A stretch of 64,000 bases of DNA from Saccharofermentans sp. Lineage in GTDB: Bacteria > Bacillota > Clostridia > Saccharofermentanales > Saccharofermentanaceae. The DNA lies in the NCBI GenBank assembly GCA_024691325.1, contig JAILNR010000037.1, positions 1 to 64,000 on the forward strand. Direction: 5' to 3'. This document shows, one piece after another, positions 25,784 to 33,523 of this stretch (positions are counted from its first letter, which is position 1; each line of letters begins with the position of its first letter). A model generated the notes under the pieces. The model was not told the DNA's origin and made no database searches. It was given only the letters and a program-made list of their open reading frames with translations. A program made the translations under genes and the position numbers.

Positions 25784-28120
25784 TCAATAGAATGTATCCA
25801 CCCACGGCAGGCGCTCGGTCGGACCGTTCGCACCCACTTCACGAAGATCGGAAAGGTCTCCCGTATATGTATATGCATAGAAGCAGTTAAGGTCGGAATT
25901 ACCGGTGCTGAAGATCTTGGGAACCGGGGGGAATTCCTCGTCAAACGCTCTTAAGTAATAAGTTCTTTCGCGCTGTTCGTTCTCTGTGTGATCAAAGATC
26001 GTCGTACCCAGGTCCGCATACTCACCGCCTGCAAGATATATAACTGTCGGCATGAAGTCAGTTGTGGATATCGGAGCATTCGTTACATTAAATGCATCCT
26101 GTGTCTGTCCGAAGGGCTTAATGAAGTATATAGGCTGAGCATCCTCATAACCCCACGGCTTACCGTGATCGGCAGTGATAATTATCGTTGAATTATCGTA
26201 TACACCCAGAGCCTTCAATTGATTAAGATACTCCTCGACGAGTTTCCAGCAGCCTCTTTGTGTCTCAAGCAAAGTCGGATTATCCGCATCTACGCAATCC
26301 GCATTTGTACTTAACGGGGAATGCACACCGTAAAGATGCTGATAGATAAGGTAGTTAGCTGAATCGTCGGTCGTAAGACCTGTATTCATTAACGTATCGC
26401 AGAACTCCTGATTACCCAAAACAATATGAGTATTAAGTGACGCGTCGTCATCTGAACTTAATACATCAACGGCTCCCGTGAAGTCATCGCCCGTAAAATA
26501 GAAATCATCCTTAAGGAACAGCGGGCTGAATCTGTATTCACTCGATCTTATGAGCATACTTCTTATGACATCCTCGTGAACCACGAAGTCACAATCCATC
26601 AACACCATGTTTGCTATCTTGCCCGTAGCGTCATGTCTTGCTTCATTATTCATGAACGTAAACTCGTTCGTGTACATATTGAAGATGTATCCCTGCTCGG
26701 AAAGACGCTCATAGAAAGCATTGTTCCTCTCGTTATCCCATGCGTATGAGAACCAGTCATTAAGTGATATGTTCGGGTCAAAATCCACACCTGAGAACAT
26801 ATAGTTTACCGAGAAGACCGAACTTTCATAGTGGCAGTCCGCATTGGAGTAGTAAGTAAAGTCCTTAAGGATATCAGCGACTTCGGGGTAAACCTCAAGG
26901 CACTCATCCAAATACGAATTACTGTATGCATCAAGGACAATAACGATGATATTTTTGTTAGAAGAAACGGTGAACTGGTCGTTTGCAGCCAGGCAGTACT
27001 GTTCGGATTCAAATCTCGAGAATGCACTCTTCGGTGACTGCAAAAGAGTTGTTGTAAGACTTGTCACCTGCATTACGATCAAAGCTCCGCATAAGAAGAC
27101 CAAGACCGTGCCGGCTTTCTTATTCTTAACAACAAGTATGGCAACCACAGGAGCTAATATAAGCACCGCCCATATAATGATATTTATTATCAACTGGGAA
27201 CCCGTAAAGCCGGTGTTGCTTCCGTCCATAAGTCCAAGGCTCTTATTAAGGAAATTAAGCTGAACATACATGGCAAGCGCAAGTCCCATAACAAGCGCGA
27301 AAACAACTTCAAAAGCCTTGCCGGGAATAACAGCCGTTACAGCCGAGACGCCAATAGAGATAACGACTGCCGCAACTATAAAATCGAGAACAAAATCACT
27401 TAAGATAAAATCAAACTCTCCTGCATTCATGAGGAAAAACTCGATAGGAGAATGTATAAAGAACATATAGGTCAGAAGAAATGAGGGCGCAAGCATCATA
27501 AGGAATCTCTTTGCCCACGGACTGTTCTGGAAAATAACAAACAGAACGCCTGAACCTATAACCACAGCCAAAGATACGACGAATGCTGCAATCTTGGAAG
27601 GAGTTGCCGCAGGAGAATCAAAGCCCATGCGGTAACACATCGTCTCACCGAAGTCCAGATCGCCGGAAGTGCATCCGGTGCCGTTCGTATTGCAGAAGAT
27701 TGTAACTCCGTCTCCGTAGAGCGCATCAGAAGTAAAATCAAAGTAATATGTCTTCCCTGCACTGTCGCTTACAGGCGCGGACAATTCGATCGCATGATAG
27801 TAATTGTCGCGGATGGAATCGCCGTTGATCTGCCACTCCTGCATTACATTCCCCTGATCGTCCCTCATGGTAACAAAAACAGTAGGACGGCTCTGTGCAT
27901 TATAGCGGCCGAACATAAAGTAAACGGCATTAAGCTCGTTCTTCTCAGGGTGGATCTCCTGCGTATATGTAAAGCCCTGATTTATCTCAGGGAGCATGGT
28001 CATGGCTTCAAAGCCGTCAGTAACATCAGGGGTGCTTTTAAGCCCCGCGAAAAAAGAAAAACTGATGAGTACAGTAAGTAAACAAGTGATGACCAATGCG
28101 GTTATACGCTTTGCAGTCAT
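25784..28120 (-). CDS. Membrane sulfatase/alkaline-phosphatase-fold enzyme (LtaS-like)
   Basis: A 778-residue protein. One N-terminal membrane segment precedes a beta-rich extracytoplasmic domain (~30-190). Five or six membrane helices follow (~195-385), then a C-terminal sulfatase-fold domain. That domain has the metal-site aspartate in NIIVIVLDAYSN, a TADHGKPWG motif and DFMPTVIYLAGG. This is the general plan of lipoteichoic-acid synthases and phosphoethanolamine transferases, though the nucleophile is not obvious by eye. The ATG at 28120 is chosen because GGAGG lies upstream; an ATG 13 codons earlier has no ribosome site. It heads an operon with the YidC-Tag fusion. Confidence 0.82.
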   Translation of the reverse strand: MTAKRITALVITCLLTVLISFSFFAGLKSTPDVTDGFEAMTMLPEINQGFTYTQEIHPEKNELNAVYFMFGRYNAQSRPTVFVTMRDDQGNVMQEWQINGDSIRDNYYHAIELSAPVSDSAGKTYYFDFTSDALYGDGVTIFCNTNGTGCTSGDLDFGETMCYRMGFDSPAATPSKIAAFVVSLAVVIGSGVLFVIFQNSPWAKRFLMMLAPSFLLTYMFFIHSPIEFFLMNAGEFDFILSDFVLDFIVAAVVISIGVSAVTAVIPGKAFEVVFALVMGLALAMYVQLNFLNKSLGLMDGSNTGFTGSQLIINIIIWAVLILAPVVAILVVKNKKAGTVLVFLCGALIVMQVTSLTTTLLQSPKSAFSRFESEQYCLAANDQFTVSSNKNIIVIVLDAYSNSYLDECLEVYPEVADILKDFTYYSNADCHYESSVFSVNYMFSGVDFDPNISLNDWFSYAWDNERNNAFYERLSEQGYIFNMYTNEFTFMNNEARHDATGKIANMVLMDCDFVVHEDVIRSMLIRSSEYRFSPLFLKDDFYFTGDDFTGAVDVLSSDDDASLNTHIVLGNQEFCDTLMNTGLTTDDSANYLIYQHLYGVHSPLSTNADCVDADNPTLLETQRGCWKLVEEYLNQLKALGVYDNSTIIITADHGKPWGYEDAQPIYFIKPFGQTQDAFNVTNAPISTTDFMPTVIYLAGGEYADLGTTIFDHTENEQRERTYYLRAFDEEFPPVPKIFSTGNSDLNCFYAYTYTGDLSDLREVGANGPTERLPWVDTFY

Positions 28121-28218
28121 ATAATAATAGAACCTCCGTATTCCCTGATTACCATGCACAAGTATATCACAGCCCCCTTATTCTGTTCAGATAGTATCAC
28201 CTTCTTCGTAATTCCCTA

Positions 28219-28248
28219 TTGCAATAAAAGGGAATATAAGTTTATAAT
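28219..28248 (+). promoter_or_regulatory. Promoter of the pheA leader
   Basis: TTGCAA (28219-28224), 18 bases, perfect TATAAT (28243-28248). The -35 region is inside an ATTCCCT...AGGGAAT inverted repeat (~28211-28235) that could be an operator. The -10 box ends only 9 bases before the leader-peptide ATG. Confidence 0.65.
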
Positions 28249-28257
28249 CCCTCACAT

Positions 28258-28326
28258 ATGAATAAGAATGTCTTTACAAACTTTGATTTCTTTTTTGGAT
28301 TTGGATTCTTTACAAGGTCCGAATAG
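28258..28326 (+). CDS. pheL: Phenylalanine-rich leader peptide of pheA
   Basis: A 22-codon reading frame starting MNKNVFTNFDFFFGFGFF and ending with TAG at 28324-28326. Eight of 22 codons are Phe, seven of them within ten codons, as in the E. coli pheL leader. It is followed by an attenuator with an alternative antiterminator, which supports translation-coupled sensing of charged tRNA-Phe. There is no ribosome site, and the promoter -10 box is 9 bases upstream, so the peptide is probably translated from a leaderless or nearly leaderless transcript. Confidence 0.88.
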   Translation: MNKNVFTNFDFFFGFGFFTRSE

Positions 28327-28330
28327 ATTT

Positions 28331-28405
28331 CACTGCGAGCAAAAGACGGGTATAAAACAAGTTAAGTACAAGCTCTGCGGTGACAATCGCAGAGCTTTTC
28401 TTATT
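28331..28405 (+). terminator. Transcription attenuator of pheA (terminator with competing antiterminator)
   Basis: Terminator: AAGCTCTGCG (28370-28379) pairs with CGCAGAGCTT (28388-28397), followed by TTCTTATT. Antiterminator: CACTGCGAGC (28331-28340), only 5 bases after the leader stop, pairs with GCTCTGCGGTG (28372-28382) with one bulge and one G-T pair, using the terminator's left arm. A ribosome that reaches the stop codon would cover 28331-28340 and allow termination. A ribosome stalled on Phe codons would leave it free and allow read-through into pheA. Confidence 0.85.
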
Positions 28406-28430
28406 AAACAAACACTACGGAGGAATCATT

Positions 28431-29507
28431 ATGACACCGGAACAACTCGACAGACAGATCGCCGATCTTACAGCACAAAGAATACGCATGAGCGCAGACA
28501 GAGACTACGAGAGACACTTCATCTATGCGCTTAATGAAGATAACGACGCGACAATGACTACGCTCGAGAAGACTTTGTTCCGTACTCTTTACGGTCTTTC
28601 CCACTCCTATACATCTTCACACACTCCCAATGCTTCGACACTTAACAAGACCATAAAGGAAGCTTTGGAAAAAACACCGAAGATCTTCCCCGACTCCGCT
28701 GTCGTAGCTTGCCAGGGTATTGAAGGAGCTTACTCTCAGATCGCCACGGACAAGCTTTTCGCGAATGCGGATATCATGTATTTCCGTACATTCGATGGAG
28801 TCTTCCACGCAGTTGAGGCGGGACTTTGCAAGTACGGCGTGCTCCCCATCGAGAACTCCTCATACGGCTCCGTAACGCAGGTTTACGACCTCATGAAGTC
28901 ACACAAATTCCATATCGTCCGCGCGATGAAACTGCAGATATCCCACAGACTTCTTGCCAAGCCCGGAACCCAATTCAGCGACATCAGGGAGGTCTATTCC
29001 CACAACCAGGCTATCGGCCAGTGCAGCAAGTTTCTCCGCGAGAATCAGGATATTAAAGTTAATATCGTAGCCAACACCGCCGTTGCCGCACAGATGGTGG
29101 CAAACAGCGACAGAAGCGATATCGCTGCCATTTCCTCACCGGACTGTGCTTCCCTTTACGGACTCGAGGTAATGAATGACAACGTGCAAAACTCGGATCA
29201 CAACTACACGAGATTCATCGTTATATGCAAGGATCTTGAGATATATCCCGGTGCAGACAAGGCTTCCATCATGCTGTCTTTGGGACACACTCCGGGATCA
29301 CTTTCCGATATGCTGGCAAGATTCTCGGCTTTGGGACTTAATCTTACGAAGCTCGAATCACGTCCGATAGAAGGCCGCGACTTCGAGTTCATGTTCTATT
29401 TGGATGTTGAGGCCTCAGTCTACTCTGAGGAATTCATAAATCTGATGTGCCAGTTAGATGCCGACCCTCAGGCATTCACATTCCTGGGCAGCTATAAAGA
29501 AAACTGA
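28431..29507 (+). CDS. pheA: Prephenate dehydratase with ACT domain
   Basis: Converts prephenate to phenylpyruvate in Phe synthesis. Of 358 residues, the N-terminal ~90 are helical and look like a much-altered AroQ chorismate mutase domain (MTPEQLDRQIADLTAQRI...), lacking recognisable catalytic residues. Residues ~95-270 are prephenate dehydratase (ACQGIEGAYSQIA, GVLPIENSSYGSV, ending NYTRFIVI with the catalytic Thr-Arg-Phe). The C-terminal ACT domain has GSLSDMLARFSALGLNLTKLESRPI, giving Phe feedback inhibition. The ATG at 28431 is preceded by CGGAGG. Expression is controlled by the upstream attenuator. Confidence 0.95.
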   Translation: MTPEQLDRQIADLTAQRIRMSADRDYERHFIYALNEDNDATMTTLEKTLFRTLYGLSHSYTSSHTPNASTLNKTIKEALEKTPKIFPDSAVVACQGIEGAYSQIATDKLFANADIMYFRTFDGVFHAVEAGLCKYGVLPIENSSYGSVTQVYDLMKSHKFHIVRAMKLQISHRLLAKPGTQFSDIREVYSHNQAIGQCSKFLRENQDIKVNIVANTAVAAQMVANSDRSDIAAISSPDCASLYGLEVMNDNVQNSDHNYTRFIVICKDLEIYPGADKASIMLSLGHTPGSLSDMLARFSALGLNLTKLESRPIEGRDFEFMFYLDVEASVYSEEFINLMCQLDADPQAFTFLGSYKEN

Positions 29508-29509
29508 TA

Positions 29510-30616
29510 TCAGCAAACATAGACAGTGATGTTCTCAATACCGCCGTTGATGAACAGCTCGACACTTCCGACGTCCTCGAGCGTCAAAACTTCGGGCTCA
29601 TATGCGAACGGTCTTGCGAGTACAGTCCTGTCTCCGAACCTTACACGAAGCTCGCCGTTATCGTACAAAACGAATGACGACTCCTTTTTAAGTAAGTGCA
29701 TGCCCTCGGCTATCGGGAGCATGGTAAGCCTTCCCGCCTTGTCGAAAGCCATTTCGCGGGGGAAAGTGAAAGCACCTACCTGAAGCTGGCCTTTATCCTC
29801 GCGGCGGCTCCAGTTATACATCCATGCGATGTTGACTTTCCTTCCGTCAGGCATGTCCAGTATCTGGGGTGCATAGAAGTCGGGGCCGGTCTCTATCGTG
29901 AAGTAAGGCCACGAATCAGGCTGTCCGTCAGGAACTTCGGGGATAAACTCTCTTCCGTCAAAGCTTCCTACAGCGAAGATTACGCGGTAAGGAACAGCTT
30001 TTATCGAAGAGAACATCAGTACCCACTTATCGTCAAGCTGGAACAGATTAGGGCACTCGATGACATTGCCGAATCTTCCGTCCTCAACAAGCTTGCCTAC
30101 ATAATCCCAGTGAATGAGATCTTCAGATCTGTAAAGCAGTATCGATCCGGTGTTCTTTATGCCGGCGCCGACTACCATTCTGTACTCATTGCCGAACTTA
30201 AAGACCTTGGGATCACGGAATTCTTTGTTGGAACCGAGCGGGCATTCGGAGATGATCGGATTGCCCTCGTACTTATGGAACTCTACGCAGTCATCGGTAT
30301 AAGCTAACGACTGGGTCTGGCTTCCGTCCTCGGAAACCGATGTGTAGAACATATAGAGTCTTCCGTCCTTCTCTATCGCGGAACCCGAGAAACAACCGCC
30401 GTTCTTGCCGTTGTCGTACGGCATATCAGGGTAAAGTGCTATTGGGAGCTCCTCCCAGGTGATAAGATCATCGGAAACACAGTGTCCCCAGTGCATCTGA
30501 CCCCACCTCGGAGCATGCGGATAATATTGAAAAAAGGCGTGGTAACGACCCTTAAAGAACACTAGTCCGTTAGGATCGTTCATCCACCCCTGTTTGTTCT
30601 GAAAGTGATACTTCAA
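29510..30616 (-). CDS. Glycoside hydrolase family 32 (sucrose/fructan hydrolase), short form
   Basis: Hydrolyses beta-fructofuranosides. All three catalytic motifs are present: nucleophile GWMNDPNG near the start, EFRDPKVF (transition-state Asp) and ECPNLF (acid/base Glu). At 368 residues it holds the five-bladed propeller but only a stub of the usual C-terminal beta-sandwich (family ~450-500). There is no signal peptide, so it is cytoplasmic. The apparent start is TTG at 30616, with a weak ribosome site. It follows serA by 15 bases and converges on pheA with a 2-base gap. No sugar transporter is adjacent. Confidence 0.85.
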   Translation of the reverse strand: MKYHFQNKQGWMNDPNGLVFFKGRYHAFFQYYPHAPRWGQMHWGHCVSDDLITWEELPIALYPDMPYDNGKNGGCFSGSAIEKDGRLYMFYTSVSEDGSQTQSLAYTDDCVEFHKYEGNPIISECPLGSNKEFRDPKVFKFGNEYRMVVGAGIKNTGSILLYRSEDLIHWDYVGKLVEDGRFGNVIECPNLFQLDDKWVLMFSSIKAVPYRVIFAVGSFDGREFIPEVPDGQPDSWPYFTIETGPDFYAPQILDMPDGRKVNIAWMYNWSRREDKGQLQVGAFTFPREMAFDKAGRLTMLPIAEGMHLLKKESSFVLYDNGELRVRFGDRTVLARPFAYEPEVLTLEDVGSVELFINGGIENITVYVC

Positions 30617-30631
30617 CTTAGCTTACCGGTA

Positions 30632-32254
30632 TCAGTCAAACTCAAGAACAGAAACCTTGAGTACGCCCTCGGCATTCGAGAGTTCGTCAATAATCTTCTG
30701 ATTAACGGGCTGCTCAACAGCAACGAATGCCTGAGCATGAGGATTATCGGAACCGTCCTGGTTCTTTCTTCCCCAGTGCATGGAACAGATGTTGATGTTG
30801 TGCTTGCCTACGATAGTGGCAATTCTTCCGATAACACCCGGGACATCGTTGTTCTTGATAGCAAGAACAGTAGAAGACAAAGGACAGTTCATCTCATAAC
30901 CGAAGAATGAGACGATAACCTCTGTATCGGGAGCAAAGACAGTACCGTTGATCTTAAGCTCACGGCCGTCCTCAGTTATAAACTTAACGTTGATAAGGTT
31001 ATTGTACTTCTGGATTGAAGGATCCTTGGTCTCAACGACCTCGATACCGCACTCGTTGATATTCTCGGTAGCATTAACATAAGATACGTGATCATTGCCC
31101 ATACCCTTAAGAATACCCATAACAAGCGAAAGTGTGATGACGCCTGTACCGGAGTTGTCAGCGAGCTCGCCTCTGTATCTGACTTCAACCTTCTTGATGG
31201 GAGTAGCCTCAGCCTGGAAATACATGCGGCCGATCTTCTCTGCCAAAGAGCAGTAAGGCTTAATCTCTTCAACACTTCCGGAGAACTGGGGCATGTTGAT
31301 AGCTGCAACAAGCTCGCCCTTCAAAGCGCCGTCAATAAGCTCTACCACCTGTGAACCTACCTTGTCAGTAGCCTCAACTGTGGAAGCTCCGAGATGAGGT
31401 GTGATATAGCAGTTGGGAGCGTGGAGGAGAACGTTATCAAACTCCTGCTCGCCGGGCTTCTTATTGTAAGAAGGCTCCTTATCGAAAACATCGATAGCAG
31501 CTGCGGCAACCTGGCCTTCAGCAAGTGCATCAGCAAGATCCTGCTCGTTTACAAGACCGCCCCTTGCGGCATTAACGATACGGACGCCTCTTTTACACTT
31601 GTAAAGCTGCTCCTTAGCGATCATGTTATATGTATCTTTTGTCTTAGGTGTATGAAGTGTGATGAGGTCAACCTGGGGAAGGAGCTCATCAAGTGTCTGA
31701 CAGCGTGCAACGCCCAACTTCTCGAACTTCTCGGCAGGGATGAAAGGATCGTAAGCGATAACATTCATTCCGATACCATTAAGCTTTCTTGCAACGATGG
31801 AACCGATTCTTCCCAAACCGATAACACCTGCCGTCTTGCCCTCGAGCTCGTAACCTGTCCACTGACCTCTTCTGAAGTCACCGTTGTGAACACCCTCGTT
31901 GGCAGCACAGATATTTCTGAATACTACGAAAGCATGTCCTACAGCAAGCTCACCTGCAGCCATATTGTTAGCCGTAGGAGTGTTAAGAGCGATAACACCG
32001 TGCTCTGTACAAGCCTTAACATCGATATTATCAATACCTGTTCCTGCACGGCCTACTGCCTTAAGACAATCTGCGTTATCGAGAAGTTCGGGACCAACCT
32101 TTGTAGCTGATCTTACGATAAGAGCATCAAATCCCTTGATGTGCTCATTGATCTCTTCCTGTGAATGACCGAGGTATTCTTCTACTTCGTAACCCTGATC
32201 CTTCAAGTACTGTACAGACTGCTCTGCAATGCTTTCTGTGATTAATACCTTCAT
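30632..32254 (-). CDS. serA: D-3-phosphoglycerate dehydrogenase with ACT domain
   Basis: First step of serine synthesis: 3-phosphoglycerate to 3-phosphohydroxypyruvate with NAD. The 540 residues include the D-2-hydroxyacid dehydrogenase fold (VGRAGTGIDNID, GVIGLGRIGSIVARKL, NAARGGLVNEQDLADAL, and the catalytic His in HLGASTVEA), then the intervening ASB domain and a C-terminal ACT domain (GVIGRIATIVGKHNINICSMHWGR) for serine feedback. The start at 32254 has AAGGAG upstream. It lies 33 bases after serC in the same operon. Confidence 0.96.
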   Translation of the reverse strand: MKVLITESIAEQSVQYLKDQGYEVEEYLGHSQEEINEHIKGFDALIVRSATKVGPELLDNADCLKAVGRAGTGIDNIDVKACTEHGVIALNTPTANNMAAGELAVGHAFVVFRNICAANEGVHNGDFRRGQWTGYELEGKTAGVIGLGRIGSIVARKLNGIGMNVIAYDPFIPAEKFEKLGVARCQTLDELLPQVDLITLHTPKTKDTYNMIAKEQLYKCKRGVRIVNAARGGLVNEQDLADALAEGQVAAAAIDVFDKEPSYNKKPGEQEFDNVLLHAPNCYITPHLGASTVEATDKVGSQVVELIDGALKGELVAAINMPQFSGSVEEIKPYCSLAEKIGRMYFQAEATPIKKVEVRYRGELADNSGTGVITLSLVMGILKGMGNDHVSYVNATENINECGIEVVETKDPSIQKYNNLINVKFITEDGRELKINGTVFAPDTEVIVSFFGYEMNCPLSSTVLAIKNNDVPGVIGRIATIVGKHNINICSMHWGRKNQDGSDNPHAQAFVAVEQPVNQKIIDELSNAEGVLKVSVLEFD

Positions 32255-32287
32255 ATCTTTATGCTCCTTATGCTTTATGCTCGTTAA

Positions 32288-33361
32288 TTATAAAGATGCG
32301 AGGACCTCATCAAGATCCTTAAGAAGAGCATCCATCTCTTCTTCTGTCGTATCTGCCATATGTGCGATTCTGAATGTCTTATCCTTAAGATCACCGTAAC
32401 CGTTGCTTATGAGCCAACCCCTCTCGCCCATAGCCTTATTGATATCGGAGAAAGGATGACCTGTAGTGTTATTTACGCATGTAACAGTAACAGAGAGATT
32501 CTCGGGATCAGAGTAAAGACCGCCGTGTGTCTGTGCCCAGTCCTGAACCTTCTTGGCAAGCATCTTGTGTCTGTTGTATCTGTTCTCGAGACCTTCCTCA
32601 AGGATTCTGTCGAGCTGGTAGTCCAGTGCGAACATATGTGAAAGAGAAGGTGTTGAAGGATACTGATAAGGCTTGCTCTCAACGAACTTAACAAGTTCAA
32701 CGTAGTCGAAGTAAAGACCTCTGTTTTCGATAGTCTTAGCCTTCTCGATAGCGCGATCAGTAACGGAAGCGATAGCCATTCCCGGAGGAACGCCGAGGCA
32801 CTTCTGTGTTGATGTGATGCAAACATCGATGCCGAGTTCATCTACCGGGATATAATCACCTGCCATGGATGAAACCGTATCAACGCAGACAATAACATCC
32901 GGATACTTCTTATATACAGCTGCGAGCTTATCCATAGGGTTGTGAACGCCTGTGGAAGTCTCATTCTGTGTGATAGTGATAAGGTCGTACTTACCTGTGG
33001 AAAGAGCTTCCTCGATCATCTCGGGTGTTGTGATCTGTCCGAGCTCGCTCTCGAAGATATCTGCAGGGATGCCGTTGGCAGTGCACATCTTATACCATCT
33101 CTTACCGAACGCACCGATGGAGAAAACTGCAGCGCGCTTCTTTGTGAAACATCTTACGGCACCTTCCATAAGTCCGCTTCCAGAGGAAGTGGAAAGAACG
33201 ATAGTGTTCTTTGTTGCCATAACCTTCTGCATCTTCTCGGAGATACGCTGCTGCAGAGCTGTTGCATCTTTGGTACGGTGGCCGATAAGAGGTGTAGCCA
33301 TCTTCTCAAGTACTTCAGCGTTTACTTCAACAGGTCCCGGTATAAATAATTTCTTGTGCAT
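32288..33361 (-). CDS. Class V aminotransferase acting as phosphoserine aminotransferase
   Basis: A 357-residue PLP enzyme of the alanine-glyoxylate/serine-pyruvate aminotransferase branch. N-terminal FIPGPVEVNAEVLEKM, substrate-site GHRTKDA, central VDTVSSMAGD and the PLP-lysine motif TSTQKCLGVPPG are visible. Although it is not a classic SerC, its position directly before serA, as in several Clostridia and Thermotogae, indicates it makes phosphoserine. An alternative is serine- or alanine-glyoxylate transamination. GGAAGGG precedes the ATG. Confidence 0.88.
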   Translation of the reverse strand: MHKKLFIPGPVEVNAEVLEKMATPLIGHRTKDATALQQRISEKMQKVMATKNTIVLSTSSGSGLMEGAVRCFTKKRAAVFSIGAFGKRWYKMCTANGIPADIFESELGQITTPEMIEEALSTGKYDLITITQNETSTGVHNPMDKLAAVYKKYPDVIVCVDTVSSMAGDYIPVDELGIDVCITSTQKCLGVPPGMAIASVTDRAIEKAKTIENRGLYFDYVELVKFVESKPYQYPSTPSLSHMFALDYQLDRILEEGLENRYNRHKMLAKKVQDWAQTHGGLYSDPENLSVTVTCVNNTTGHPFSDINKAMGERGWLISNGYGDLKDKTFRIAHMADTTEEEMDALLKDLDEVLASL

Positions 33362-33465
33362 TTTTTAACCCTTCCTTATATACATACAAAACAACCTCGT
33401 GATTATATCACAGGTAAGAAAGCAAGTTTAGCGCAATAGAGTCCTTTTATATTACAAAAAATAAT

Positions 33466-33495
33466 AAAAAGGCCGGCAATCTGGAAATTGCCGGC
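33466..33495 (-). terminator. Rho-independent terminator
   Basis: A 9-base GC-rich stem, GCCGGCAAT / ATTGCCGGC (33472-33480, 33487-33495), with a TTTTTATTATT tract on the minus strand. It ends the 33524-36979 gene and isolates it from serC. Confidence 0.88.
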
Positions 33496-33523
33496 TCTTT
33501 TGCTGATATAATTTTCGTTTTGG

